A DNA stretch of 21,736 nt, taken from Pseudomonadota bacterium (lineage in GTDB: Bacteria; Pseudomonadota; Alphaproteobacteria; Sphingomonadales; Sphingomonadaceae). A program made the translations under genes and the position numbers. Position 1 is the first letter of the stretch. The number at the start of each line of letters is the position of its first letter. Positions 1-6,550 of the stretch are shown here, piece after piece. The stretch covers positions 1 through 21,736 of the forward strand of contig JAEZHP010000155.1 in NCBI GenBank assembly GCA_023416515.1, written 5' to 3'. The notes beneath the pieces are model-generated. The model worked only from the letters and a program-made list of their open reading frames with translations, did no database searches and was not told where the DNA came from.

Positions 1-999
1 CCTTGGGGGCAACCCGGCCCGCGGCGGCGCCGTCCCGGCGGCCCGAGCGGCGGCGAAGTCACGTCGCTTGACGAGTGGCTGAGGCGAAGCCGCGAGAAGC
101 TCGGCCGCGGGCTGCCCTCGGGAGGCAGCTCCGGACGGCCCTATTGGCTTTACGGAATCATCGCGTTCATCGCGATCTGGCTCCTCTTCACGAGCATCCA
201 CCGGGTCGGCCCGCAGGAGCGCTACGTCGTCACCACGTTCGGCCGCTACACGCGCACCTTGGGACCCGGCATCGGAATCACCTGGCCGGCGCCGATTTCG
301 CGCGTTCAGGCGGTGCAGGTCGAGGAGATCCGCGAGATCAACATCCCGACCGAGAGGAACCAGGAAAACCTGATCCTCACCGGCGATCAGAACGTCATCG
401 ATCTCAGCTATTCCGTGCGTTGGAACATCAAGGACCCGCAGCTCTTCCTGTTCCAGATCGCCGAGCCCGAGGAGACGATCCGCGAGGTCGCCGAAAGCGC
501 GATGCGTGCCGCGGTCGCCCGGGTCAGCCTCGACGAGGCGTTGGGCGCGGGCCGAAGCTCCATCGAGCAGCGAGTCGAGCAGAACATGCAGCAGCTGCTC
601 GACGATTACGGCGCGGGCATCGCCATCCAGGGCATCGCGATCAATCAGTCGTCGGCGCCGACCGCGGTCAACGAGGCGTTCCTCCGCGTGTCGGCAGCGC
701 AGCAGCAGGCGCAGAGCGCTCAGAACGACGCGCGTGCCTTCGCTCTTCAGCTCACCGCCCGAGCACAGGGCGATGCCGCGCAGTTCAACCAAATCTACCA
801 GCAGTACAAAGCCGCGCCCGAGGTCACCCGCCGGCGCATGTATTACGAGACAATGGAGCAGATCCTGTCGAAGGTTGACACCACCATCGTCGAAGCGCCG
901 GGGGTCACGCCCTATCTGCCGCTGCCGGCGATCGACAACGAGCGCAGGCGCCCGGCGCCCCAGCCCCAGGAGCAGGTCGAGCAGGGGCAGGGACGATGA
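1..999 (+). CDS. hflK: HflK subunit of the FtsH-regulating membrane complex (5' end cut by window)
   Basis: HflK pairs with HflC in an inner-membrane SPFH/band-7 complex that holds and modulates the FtsH AAA protease. The reading frame is open from base 1, so the start lies upstream; 332 codons are visible. The first ~45 visible residues are Gly/Pro/Arg-rich, as in the HflK N-terminus. One membrane segment follows at visible residues ~48-64 (PYWLYGIIAFIAIWLLF). The band-7 domain starts at VGPQERYVVTTFGRY and includes YSVRWNIKDP. A Gln/Ala-rich helical region follows (AAQQQAQSAQNDARAFA), and the C-terminus is Pro/Gln-rich and disordered. The stop TGA overlaps the hflC start in an ATGA at 996-999, so the two genes are translationally coupled. 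Any internal ATG start (e.g. 259) would remove the membrane anchor and is rejected. Confidence 0.95.
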   Translation, partial: PWGQPGPRRRRPGGPSGGEVTSLDEWLRRSREKLGRGLPSGGSSGRPYWLYGIIAFIAIWLLFTSIHRVGPQERYVVTTFGRYTRTLGPGIGITWPAPISRVQAVQVEEIREINIPTERNQENLILTGDQNVIDLSYSVRWNIKDPQLFLFQIAEPEETIREVAESAMRAAVARVSLDEALGAGRSSIEQRVEQNMQQLLDDYGAGIAIQGIAINQSSAPTAVNEAFLRVSAAQQQAQSAQNDARAFALQLTARAQGDAAQFNQIYQQYKAAPEVTRRRMYYETMEQILSKVDTTIVEAPGVTPYLPLPAIDNERRRPAPQPQEQVEQGQGR

Positions 1000-1847
1000 G
1001 GCAGTATCTGCGCAATCCCATCGCGCTGGCGATCGGCGCCATCCTTCTGCTGATCCTGATCGGCAGCACCCTGGTCGTGGTGCCCGAGACCAAGCAGGCG
1101 GTGATCACCCGCTTCGGCGAACCTCAGGCGGTGCTCAACAAGTACCAGCCCGGCCAGACGTTCGGCGACTATGGCGCCGGCGTTGCCCTTCGAGTGCCCT
1201 TCTTCGACGAGGTCCACTGGATCGATAAGCGCATCCTCTCGGTCGGCATGGAGAACCAGCAGGTGCTGTCCACCGACCAGCTGCGCCTCCAGGTCGACGC
1301 TTTCGCCCGCTACCGGGTCGTCGATCCTCTGCGCATGTACGTGTCGGCGCGGACCGAAGCCCGGGTTAGCGAGGCGCTTCGGCCGATCCTCGCCTCGTCG
1401 CTTCGCAACGAGCTCGGCCGGCGCCCGTTCGCTGCCCTGCTGAGCCCGGAGCGCGGCCAGATGATGGACAATATCCAGCAGGCGCTGAACCGGGTCGCGG
1501 CCCAATATGGCGCCGAGATCATCGACGTGCGCATCAAACGAGCGGACCTTCCGGCAGGGCCGCCGCTCGATTCCGCTTATGAGCGCATGCGCACCGCGCG
1601 TCTCCAGGAGGCCCGTTCGATCGAGGCCCAGGGCCTAAAGCAGGCTCAGATCATTCGCGCCGAGGCCGAGGCCGAGGCGGCGGCGACTTATGCCCGGGCC
1701 TACAACCAGGATCCGGACTTCTACGATTTCTACCGCGCGATGCAGTCTTATCGCACGAGCTTCCTTGCGGAAAATGGCGGCGATACCAATGTCATCCTCT
1801 CACCGGACAACAGCTATCTGAGGCAGTTTCAGGGGCAACGTCGTTAG
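996..1847 (+). CDS. hflC: HflC subunit of the FtsH-regulating membrane complex
   Basis: HflC is the partner of HflK; together they form the periplasm-facing cage around FtsH. The protein has 283 residues, near the usual family length. An N-terminal membrane anchor occupies residues ~8-29 (PIALAIGAILLLILIGSTLVVV). The band-7 domain begins at VPETKQAVITRFGEPQ. A charged, Ala/Glu-rich helix near the C-terminus (RAEAEAEAAATYARAYNQD) is typical of HflC. The start ATG is fixed by the four-base overlap with the hflK stop. The Do-protease gene follows 99 bases downstream on the same strand, a common alphaproteobacterial neighbour, so all three genes probably serve envelope proteostasis. Confidence 0.95.
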   Translation: MRQYLRNPIALAIGAILLLILIGSTLVVVPETKQAVITRFGEPQAVLNKYQPGQTFGDYGAGVALRVPFFDEVHWIDKRILSVGMENQQVLSTDQLRLQVDAFARYRVVDPLRMYVSARTEARVSEALRPILASSLRNELGRRPFAALLSPERGQMMDNIQQALNRVAAQYGAEIIDVRIKRADLPAGPPLDSAYERMRTARLQEARSIEAQGLKQAQIIRAEAEAEAAATYARAYNQDPDFYDFYRAMQSYRTSFLAENGGDTNVILSPDNSYLRQFQGQRR

Positions 1848-1850
1848 GCC

Positions 1851-1868
1851 CATTCAAACCCGGTTCAG
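1851..1868 (+). promoter_or_regulatory. Candidate response-regulator site: TTCA direct repeat with 11-base period
   Basis: CATTCAAACCCGGTTCAG contains two TTCA words whose first bases are 11 apart. This lies just after the hflC stop and about 80 bases before the protease start. Tandem half-sites on one helix face at this spacing are typical of OmpR/PhoB-type response regulators. That they act here is inference; I cannot place a confident -35/-10 pair next to them. Confidence 0.25.
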
Positions 1869-1946
1869 CAAGCGCTCCTAGCGTGCGGCGGGCCAGGGGA
1901 CGTGCAGATAGTCAAGCGATGAGCTCGAGTGAGAGGAATTAGGAGG

Positions 1947-3527
1947 ATGAGGAAAGTGCGTTACGTCTATGGCATCACGGCCGCCTTGCTGATCGGCGGC
2001 AGCATGACGAACGTCGCTGTTGGTCCCGTCGGGGCGCAGACCGCAATCAACGCGCCGGGAGCCATCAACGCCGCGCCTCCGCGCGCCGGAGCGCCGATGA
2101 GCTTCGCGGACCTTGCGGAGCGCCTCCAGCCGGCGGTGGTCAACATCTCGACCCGGCAGAGCATCACCATCCCGCGTCGCCGAGCGCTTCCGCCCGGCTT
2201 CGAGGAATTCTTCCGTCGCTTCGGCGGCGAGGCGCCGCAGCAGCAGGACGACCAGGGCGGCGGCGGCGGCGACGTCACCCAGCGCGGTGGATCGCTCGGT
2301 TCCGGCTTCATCATCTCGGCCGACGGCTACATCGTCACCAACAATCACGTGGTCGCCCCTGCACGCAGCAATGCGGTCGTCGAAGCGATCACCGTGACTC
2401 TCCCCGACCGCACCGAATATGAGGCGGAAGTGGTTGGCCGCGATGAAGCCTCCGACCTCGCCGTGCTCAAGATCAATCCGCGCGGGCGCCTTCCCTTCGT
2501 CCAGTTTGCAAACCCCAACGCGGTTCGCGTCGGCGACTGGGTCGTCGCCATCGGCAACCCCTATGCGCTCGGTGGCTCGGTCACGGCCGGCATCGTTTCG
2601 GCGCTCCACCGCAACATCGGCGCGGGCAATTACGACCGCTTCATCCAGACAGACGCCTCGATCAACTCGGGCAATTCGGGCGGGCCGCTGTTCGACCTTC
2701 AGGGCAACGTCGTCGGAATCAACACTGCGCTCTATTCGCCGACCGGCGGCAATATCGGCATCGGCTTCGCAATCCCGGCCGAGCAGGCGATCCCGATCGT
2801 CGAGTCGCTTCGCCGCGGCGAGCGCGTGCGCCGAGGCTATATCGGCGTGACCCTGCAGCAGGTTGACACCAATCTTGCGGCACCGCTGGGGCTTCCAGCC
2901 AATCGTGGCGAGCTGATCAGCAGCGTCACTCCCGGCGGCCCGGCGGCTCGCGCCGGAATCGAGCAGGGCGACGTCGTCGTCAGCGTTGCCGGCCAGAGCG
3001 TCACGCCTGATGCAACCGTCGCTTACCTGATCTCGCGCCAGGCGATCGGCAGCCGAGTGCCGGTGGAGGTGATCCGTGACGGTCAGCGCCGTACCCTGAG
3101 CCTCACCATCGCCGAGCGGCCCAGCGACCAGGAACTGGCCCGCCTCAATGGTATCGAGGTTGAAGAAGCTGACGATGCGGACAAACCGGCTGGCGCGGAG
3201 TCTAGCGGCCAGGCCTCGGCTCGTGCCAGCCTTGGAATGTCGCTTCAGACGCTGACTCCCGACCTCGCCCGTCGCGGTGGCCTCACGGGTGAGGTGCGCG
3301 GCGTAGTCGTAACTGCCCTCGATCCCAACAGCGATGCTGCGCAGAAGGGCTTGCGCACCGGCGACGTCATTGTCTCGGTCAATCGTGCGCCGGCCAACAG
3401 TCCGGAGGCGGTCGCGCAGGTGGTGGACACCGCTCGTCGGGGCGGCCGAAGCTCGGTTCTTCTACTTGTCCGACGCGGCAACGCGCCCCCTCGTTATTTT
3501 GGAATTGATTTGGCCGCAGTGCGTTGA
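1947..3527 (+). CDS. degP: Periplasmic Do-type serine endoprotease with two PDZ domains (DegP/HtrA family)
   Basis: Degrades or refolds misfolded envelope proteins. I chose ATG 1947 (526 residues) over an in-frame GTG at 1929 because GAGAGG at 1931-1936 sits ~10 bases upstream and a basic signal peptide then starts directly (MRKVRYVYGITAALLIGG, cleavage near VGAQ). The trypsin-like domain shows the full triad: His134 in NNHVV, Asp170 in SDLAVLKI and Ser244 in GNSGGPLF. A Gln/Gly-rich flexible loop lies at ~98-109. PDZ1 (~298-390) begins RGYIGVTLQQV and PDZ2 (~428-512) begins LGMSLQTL; each has a GD(V)(I/V)VSV core. An acidic linker at ~403-415 joins them. Two PDZ domains and ~525 residues fit the DegP/MucD class. 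It sits downstream of hflKC and upstream of the low-GC island. Confidence 0.95.
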   Translation: MRKVRYVYGITAALLIGGSMTNVAVGPVGAQTAINAPGAINAAPPRAGAPMSFADLAERLQPAVVNISTRQSITIPRRRALPPGFEEFFRRFGGEAPQQQDDQGGGGGDVTQRGGSLGSGFIISADGYIVTNNHVVAPARSNAVVEAITVTLPDRTEYEAEVVGRDEASDLAVLKINPRGRLPFVQFANPNAVRVGDWVVAIGNPYALGGSVTAGIVSALHRNIGAGNYDRFIQTDASINSGNSGGPLFDLQGNVVGINTALYSPTGGNIGIGFAIPAEQAIPIVESLRRGERVRRGYIGVTLQQVDTNLAAPLGLPANRGELISSVTPGGPAARAGIEQGDVVVSVAGQSVTPDATVAYLISRQAIGSRVPVEVIRDGQRRTLSLTIAERPSDQELARLNGIEVEEADDADKPAGAESSGQASARASLGMSLQTLTPDLARRGGLTGEVRGVVVTALDPNSDAAQKGLRTGDVIVSVNRAPANSPEAVAQVVDTARRGGRSSVLLLVRRGNAPPRYFGIDLAAVR

Positions 3528-3538
3528 TGCGCCTTTGT

Positions 3539-3605
3539 GGTAGCTATTCCTTCGTTTGGTAGCTACGCCAAGACAATGAAATAAATATATAATTAGGTGA
3601 GGAGA
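3539..3605 (+). promoter_or_regulatory. AT-rich leader of the small secreted peptide: candidate -10, direct repeat and ribosome binding site
   Basis: This is the most AT-rich stretch of the window. It holds two copies of GGTAGCTA (3539-3546 and 3558-3565, 19 bases apart), each containing the palindrome TAGCTA. A perfect TATAAT lies at 3588-3593 and GGTGAGGAG at 3597-3605 is a strong ribosome binding site. No good -35 is visible at the normal distance. If TATAAT is the real -10, the leader would be only about 11 bases, so the true -10 may lie slightly upstream. Confidence 0.4.
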
Positions 3606-3610
3606 ATGCT

Positions 3611-3805
3611 ATGAAGTTGGGACAGTTGCGCAAATTGCTTCCGTTCGCTGCCATTGCTCTTTTCGGCGCTGTGCCCGTTGCCTCCTCGGCGATGGCTAAA
3701 GCTTCGTTCTATCCCGCGTGTAGCAGAGAGCTGCCGGTAGGTACTTGCTGTGATACCGGATTTGTCGACAGCGACGGCAAACCAATCATAATTTGTTCCA
3801 ACTAA
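3611..3805 (+). CDS. Small secreted four-cysteine peptide, function unknown
   Basis: This is a 64-codon gene. The N-terminus is a clear Sec signal peptide: basic MKLGQLRK, hydrophobic LLPFAAIALFGAVPVA, then SSAMA with an AxA-type cleavage site after residue ~29. The predicted mature peptide is about 35 residues with cysteines at 37, 46, 47 and 62 (PACS, TCCD, IICSN), enough for two disulfides in the periplasm or outside the cell. GGTGAGGAG lies at good spacing before the ATG. GC content is clearly lower than in the neighbours, and the gene is framed by an AT-rich leader and a strong hairpin, so it looks like a self-contained unit. I do not recognise the family. A toxin, signal or structural peptide are all possible and none is shown. 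Its reality as a gene is supported by signal peptide, ribosome binding site and isolation together. Confidence 0.7.
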   Translation: MKLGQLRKLLPFAAIALFGAVPVASSAMAKASFYPACSRELPVGTCCDTGFVDSDGKPIIICSN

Positions 3806-3813
3806 GGTAGTTT

Positions 3814-3842
3814 GCTCACCTCAGCCAGGGGTTGGGGTGAGC
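3814..3842. terminator. Strong hairpin between convergent genes, likely terminator
   Basis: GCTCACCTCAGCC pairs with GGTTGGGGTGAGC around a three-base AGG loop: 13 pairs with two G-T wobbles, the outer seven perfect. It starts nine bases after the stop of the secreted peptide and also lies beyond the stop of the minus-strand reductase. There is no T-run on either side, so termination by this hairpin is inferred from position and stability. Confidence 0.5.
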
Positions 3843-3900
3843 GCCCCTTGGATGGCTTGCTCGGCTAAGTAGCAAATAAGGCCGCTTCCATTCGAATCTA

Positions 3901-4920
3901 CTATCCACGTGGCTGGAGTGTTCGCGCCTTGAGCTCCGCGCCGGACCAGCGGCGCTCGACGCCGAGTTCGGCCTCCTTGACCAGCTGCACGATGGCGGCG
4001 TTCGCGCGGGGGTTGCGGCCGTGCTTGCGCGCAAGCGCGACGACCTCGCCGTTGAGGAAGTCGATCTCCGTCTGCCGCCCGGCTGCGAAATCGTCGGCCA
4101 TGGAGGAGCGGGCTTCGGGGTCGATGCCCTGGAGCTTTAGGAACGGCTTGAACAAGGCGTTGGGCAGTCGAAGCACGTCGGGAAGCCGCTCCGGCGGCAC
4201 CACGCCCATCTTCGCCGGCTCGATGCCCGCGAGTTTCATCGCCGCCAGAGCCTCGTCTTGGGTCGCCGCCACCACCTGGCGATAGTCCCGGTCCGTCAAC
4301 TCCTCGATCAGGGTCTTGCCGGACAGCGCGTTGACCGCATTGTTGAGGTTGAGGAGCAGCTTGCTCCACAGCACCGGCACCATGTCGTCGGCGAGCTTCA
4401 ACCGACCCGGCCGAGGGCCGAGCTTGTCCGCGAGCGCTCGCGTGACCTCATGATCCTGGGCCATCAGGTCGCCCGCCGTCGCCTTATGCCAGCGCCCGTT
4501 GCCCAGCCTCACGACGTTGAACGGCACCATCCCTGGAAGCACCGTCCGGCCGGGAAGCGCGGCGCCCAGCCGCTCCGCATTGCTGACGCCGTTCTGGAAG
4601 CTGATCACCACCGCGCTCTTGGGCGCGTGGCGAGCGATCGCGGCTGCTGCGGCGGCGGTATGGATGCTCTTGACCGTGACCAGCACGACATCGGCATCCG
4701 CCATGGCGCTGGGATCGGTCGTGCAGGTGATGGTGCCGGCCGGCAGGTGGATCGAGCGCGACGGCCCGTCGCCGCTGCCGTCGCTGATGGTGAGGCCGTG
4801 GATGGCGATCTCATCGGCTGCCGGCTTGCGGCCGATCATCACCACGTCGATCGCGGCGGAAGCCCACGCGCCTCCGATCCAGCCGCCGACCGCCCCCGTC
4901 CCGAAGACCGCGACCTTCAA
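3901..4920 (-). CDS. Ketopantoate reductase family protein (2-dehydropantoate 2-reductase-like)
   Basis: PanE reduces ketopantoate to pantoate with NADPH in pantothenate/CoA synthesis, but the family also contains paralogues with other substrates. The Rossmann NADP site is at the very N-terminus (VAVFGTGAVGGWIGG, Gly7-Gly9-Gly12). ISFQNGVSNAE (106-116) is the family motif. The C-terminal helical domain carries WSKLLLNLNNAVNALSG, with probable catalytic Lys187, and GRQTEIDFLNGEV, with Glu285. At 339 residues it is somewhat longer than E. coli PanE. The start codon is TTG at 4920, chosen because it places the Rossmann strand at residue 2 in the normal way; it follows the queF stop by six bases. 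I give no gene symbol because the physiological substrate cannot be read from sequence. Confidence 0.85.
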   Translation of the reverse strand: MKVAVFGTGAVGGWIGGAWASAAIDVVMIGRKPAADEIAIHGLTISDGSGDGPSRSIHLPAGTITCTTDPSAMADADVVLVTVKSIHTAAAAAAIARHAPKSAVVISFQNGVSNAERLGAALPGRTVLPGMVPFNVVRLGNGRWHKATAGDLMAQDHEVTRALADKLGPRPGRLKLADDMVPVLWSKLLLNLNNAVNALSGKTLIEELTDRDYRQVVAATQDEALAAMKLAGIEPAKMGVVPPERLPDVLRLPNALFKPFLKLQGIDPEARSSMADDFAAGRQTEIDFLNGEVVALARKHGRNPRANAAIVQLVKEAELGVERRWSGAELKARTLQPRG

Positions 4921-4926
4921 CGCCGT

Positions 4927-5373
4927 TCAGCCCCTGCCGCGATAGCTGGCGACGCCCTGGTCGGGCACCCACAGGCCCTCCGGCGGGGCGGCCGACTGCC
5001 AGAAGACGTCGATCGGGATGCCTCCGCGCGGATACCAATAGCCGCCGATGCGCAGCCAGCGCGGCTTCATTTCCTCAACCAGCCGCTCGCCGATCCCGAC
5101 CGTCACGTCCTCATGGAAGCCGCAATGGTTGCGGTGGGAATGGAGGAACAGCTTCAGCGACTTGGATTCGACGATGAGCCTGTCGGGCGCATAGTCGATG
5201 ACCAGGTGAGCGAAATCGGGCTGGCCGGTGACCGGGCAGAGCGAGGTGAATTCGGGCGCTGCGAAGCGCACCAGATAGAGGCTGCCCGGCCGCGGATTGT
5301 CGACATAATCGAGCTTGGCCTCCTGAGGGGAGGCGGGAAGGTCGCTGGCGCGGCCAAGATGGGTGAGTTCCAT
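4927..5373 (-). CDS. queF: NADPH-dependent 7-cyano-7-deazaguanine reductase QueF (short, single-domain type)
   Basis: QueF reduces the nitrile preQ0 to the amine preQ1, the last step before the base is inserted into tRNA in queuosine synthesis. The 148-residue length fits the unimodular T-fold (YkvM-like) subfamily. The catalytic Cys46 is in FTSLCPVTGQPDFA, with the proton-donor Asp53. The QueF signature ESKSLKLFLHSHRNHCGFHE follows at 69-88. ATG 5373 is chosen because family similarity starts there; the open frame upstream is only a shadow. It lies 44 bases after the FMN reductase stop and six bases before the ketopantoate reductase start. GTP cyclohydrolase I (18227-18871) also feeds the 7-deazaguanine pathway, but no queC, queD or queE is in the window. 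Confidence 0.95.
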   Translation of the reverse strand: MELTHLGRASDLPASPQEAKLDYVDNPRPGSLYLVRFAAPEFTSLCPVTGQPDFAHLVIDYAPDRLIVESKSLKLFLHSHRNHCGFHEDVTVGIGERLVEEMKPRWLRIGGYWYPRGGIPIDVFWQSAAPPEGLWVPDQGVASYRGRG

Positions 5374-5417
5374 GGGCGGGGCTTTAGCGCCTTGCGCTGA
5401 TAGCCCCAAGCCCTGCG

Positions 5418-6008
5418 TCAATAAGGCGGCGCTCGGCGCTTGCGCTGCTCGCGCGCGGCTTCGGTCCACCAGGCGAGATCGTCGGCGAACTTGGTGAAGG
5501 CGCGGTCCAGCGACTGGCCCGCCGGACCCGTCGGGTTGGAGTCCACGTCGAGGGTTTGGGCAATGGGCCCGACCGTGAGCGTGCTCGAGGTGACGACCAT
5601 GCCCATTTCCGAAAGGGTCGCGTGCCAGGCGCTGTTCGACCGGGCGCCCGACAGCCGACCCGCCGAATAGCTGGCGATCGCTGCCGGCCGCCAGAACCAT
5701 TCCTCGAGATAATGGTCCGTGAGGTTCTTGAGCCCCGGCTGCATGCCCCAATTATATTCGCCGGTGACGAACAGGAACGCGTCAGCGGTTCGGATCTGCT
5801 CGGCCAGCGTCTCCATCGCGGGCGGCGCCTCGCCCTTCGGATATTCCTTGTACATCCGGTCGAGCATCGGCAGCCCGACCGCCTTGGCATCGATCAGCAC
5901 GGGGTCGGCGCCGCGCTCGCCGAGCCGGCGGACGAGATAGTTTGCAAGGCGGATCCCCGCCCGGTCCGATCGATAGGATCCGTAGAGGACGAGGATTCGA
6001 TCGGCCAT
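5418..6008 (-). CDS. NAD(P)H-dependent FMN reductase, flavodoxin-like fold
   Basis: This is a 196-residue member of the NADPH-dependent FMN reductase superfamily (SsuE/ArsH/azoreductase-like), a soluble enzyme that moves electrons from NAD(P)H to FMN or another small acceptor. The FMN phosphate loop is GSYRSDRAGIRLA (residues 10-22). The second flavin-contact motif is TGEYNWGMQPGLKNLTDH, the common EYN...G.LKN.(I/L)D pattern. The start ATG lies 11 bases after the stop of the zf-TFIIB-like gene, with AAGGCGG upstream. The natural acceptor cannot be assigned. The C-terminus is basic and unstructured (REQRKRRAPPY). Confidence 0.85.
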   Translation of the reverse strand: MADRILVLYGSYRSDRAGIRLANYLVRRLGERGADPVLIDAKAVGLPMLDRMYKEYPKGEAPPAMETLAEQIRTADAFLFVTGEYNWGMQPGLKNLTDHYLEEWFWRPAAIASYSAGRLSGARSNSAWHATLSEMGMVVTSSTLTVGPIAQTLDVDSNPTGPAGQSLDRAFTKFADDLAWWTEAAREQRKRRAPPY

Positions 6009-6019
6009 CGCGCGCCGCC

Positions 6020-6454
6020 TTAGTCGAACAGCTCCTCGAGGAACGACTTGCGCCGGTGGTAGCCGCCACGCCCGTACTTATAATCGTCGCCATGATGATA
6101 ATGCGGCTGCGGCGACCAGTGGCCGCCTTGATGAGGCGGCGGCGCGTGAGGCTGCCAGCCGCCGTGCGGCTGCGGCGGATAGCCGGGAGGCGGCGCCTGC
6201 GGCGGGGCCGGGGGGTAATGGGGAGCCGGAGGAGCCGGCGGTGCGGCGCTCGGAGCCGGCGGGGCGGGGGGAGCCTCCGGCGCGTTGGCCCCGCCGGGAG
6301 CGGCGCTCTTCTCGATGATCTTGTTCAGTTCGCCCCGGTCGAGCCAGACGCCCCGGCACGTCGGGCAATAATCGATCTCGATCCCCTGCCGCGCCGATAG
6401 CACCATCACGCTCTGGTCCACCGGGCACAAAAGCGGCTCCACGCGCTCTACCAT
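6020..6454 (-). CDS. Zf-TFIIB domain protein with long proline-rich tail
   Basis: This protein has 144 residues. The N-terminal ~45 match the bacterial zf-TFIIB-like family: LLCPVDQSVM (Cys10), then IEIDYCPTCRGVWLDRGEL (Cys30, Cys33). The usual first CxxC pair reads C-P-V-D here, so the metal site would use Asp13 or three cysteines; from memory this CPVD variant recurs in the family. Residues ~52-135 are a low-complexity Ala/Pro/His/Gly/Tyr tail, and the conserved-looking FLEELFD closes the protein. The start ATG 6454 is supported by GAAGGAG about 8 bases upstream. It heads a minus-strand run with the FMN reductase, queF and the ketopantoate reductase-like gene. Biochemical role is unknown. 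Confidence 0.85.
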   Translation of the reverse strand: MVERVEPLLCPVDQSVMVLSARQGIEIDYCPTCRGVWLDRGELNKIIEKSAAPGGANAPEAPPAPPAPSAAPPAPPAPHYPPAPPQAPPPGYPPQPHGGWQPHAPPPHQGGHWSPQPHYHHGDDYKYGRGGYHRRKSFLEELFD

Positions 6455-6550
6455 CTTGTAAGGCTCCTTCGTCTGTTGCCCGAAACGTAGCGTTCCGCGC
6501 CTGCCTTCGCTAGGGCAGGCAGGGCGAAGGGAACCGGAGCGAGCGGAGGA

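Noticed and set aside
1929..1949. GTG start for the Do protease at 1929
   Set aside because: It would add six residues before the signal peptide and overlap the better ribosome binding site used by ATG 1947.
4927..5373. preQ1 riboswitch control of queF
   Set aside because: The 44-base gap upstream of queF is too short and shows no pseudoknot-like pattern; the gene appears to be read from the upstream genes.
4258..5400. Plus-strand open frame opposite the reductase and queF genes
   Set aside because: Shadow frame crossing two well-supported minus-strand genes, with Arg/Asp/His-rich sequence and no recognisable domain.
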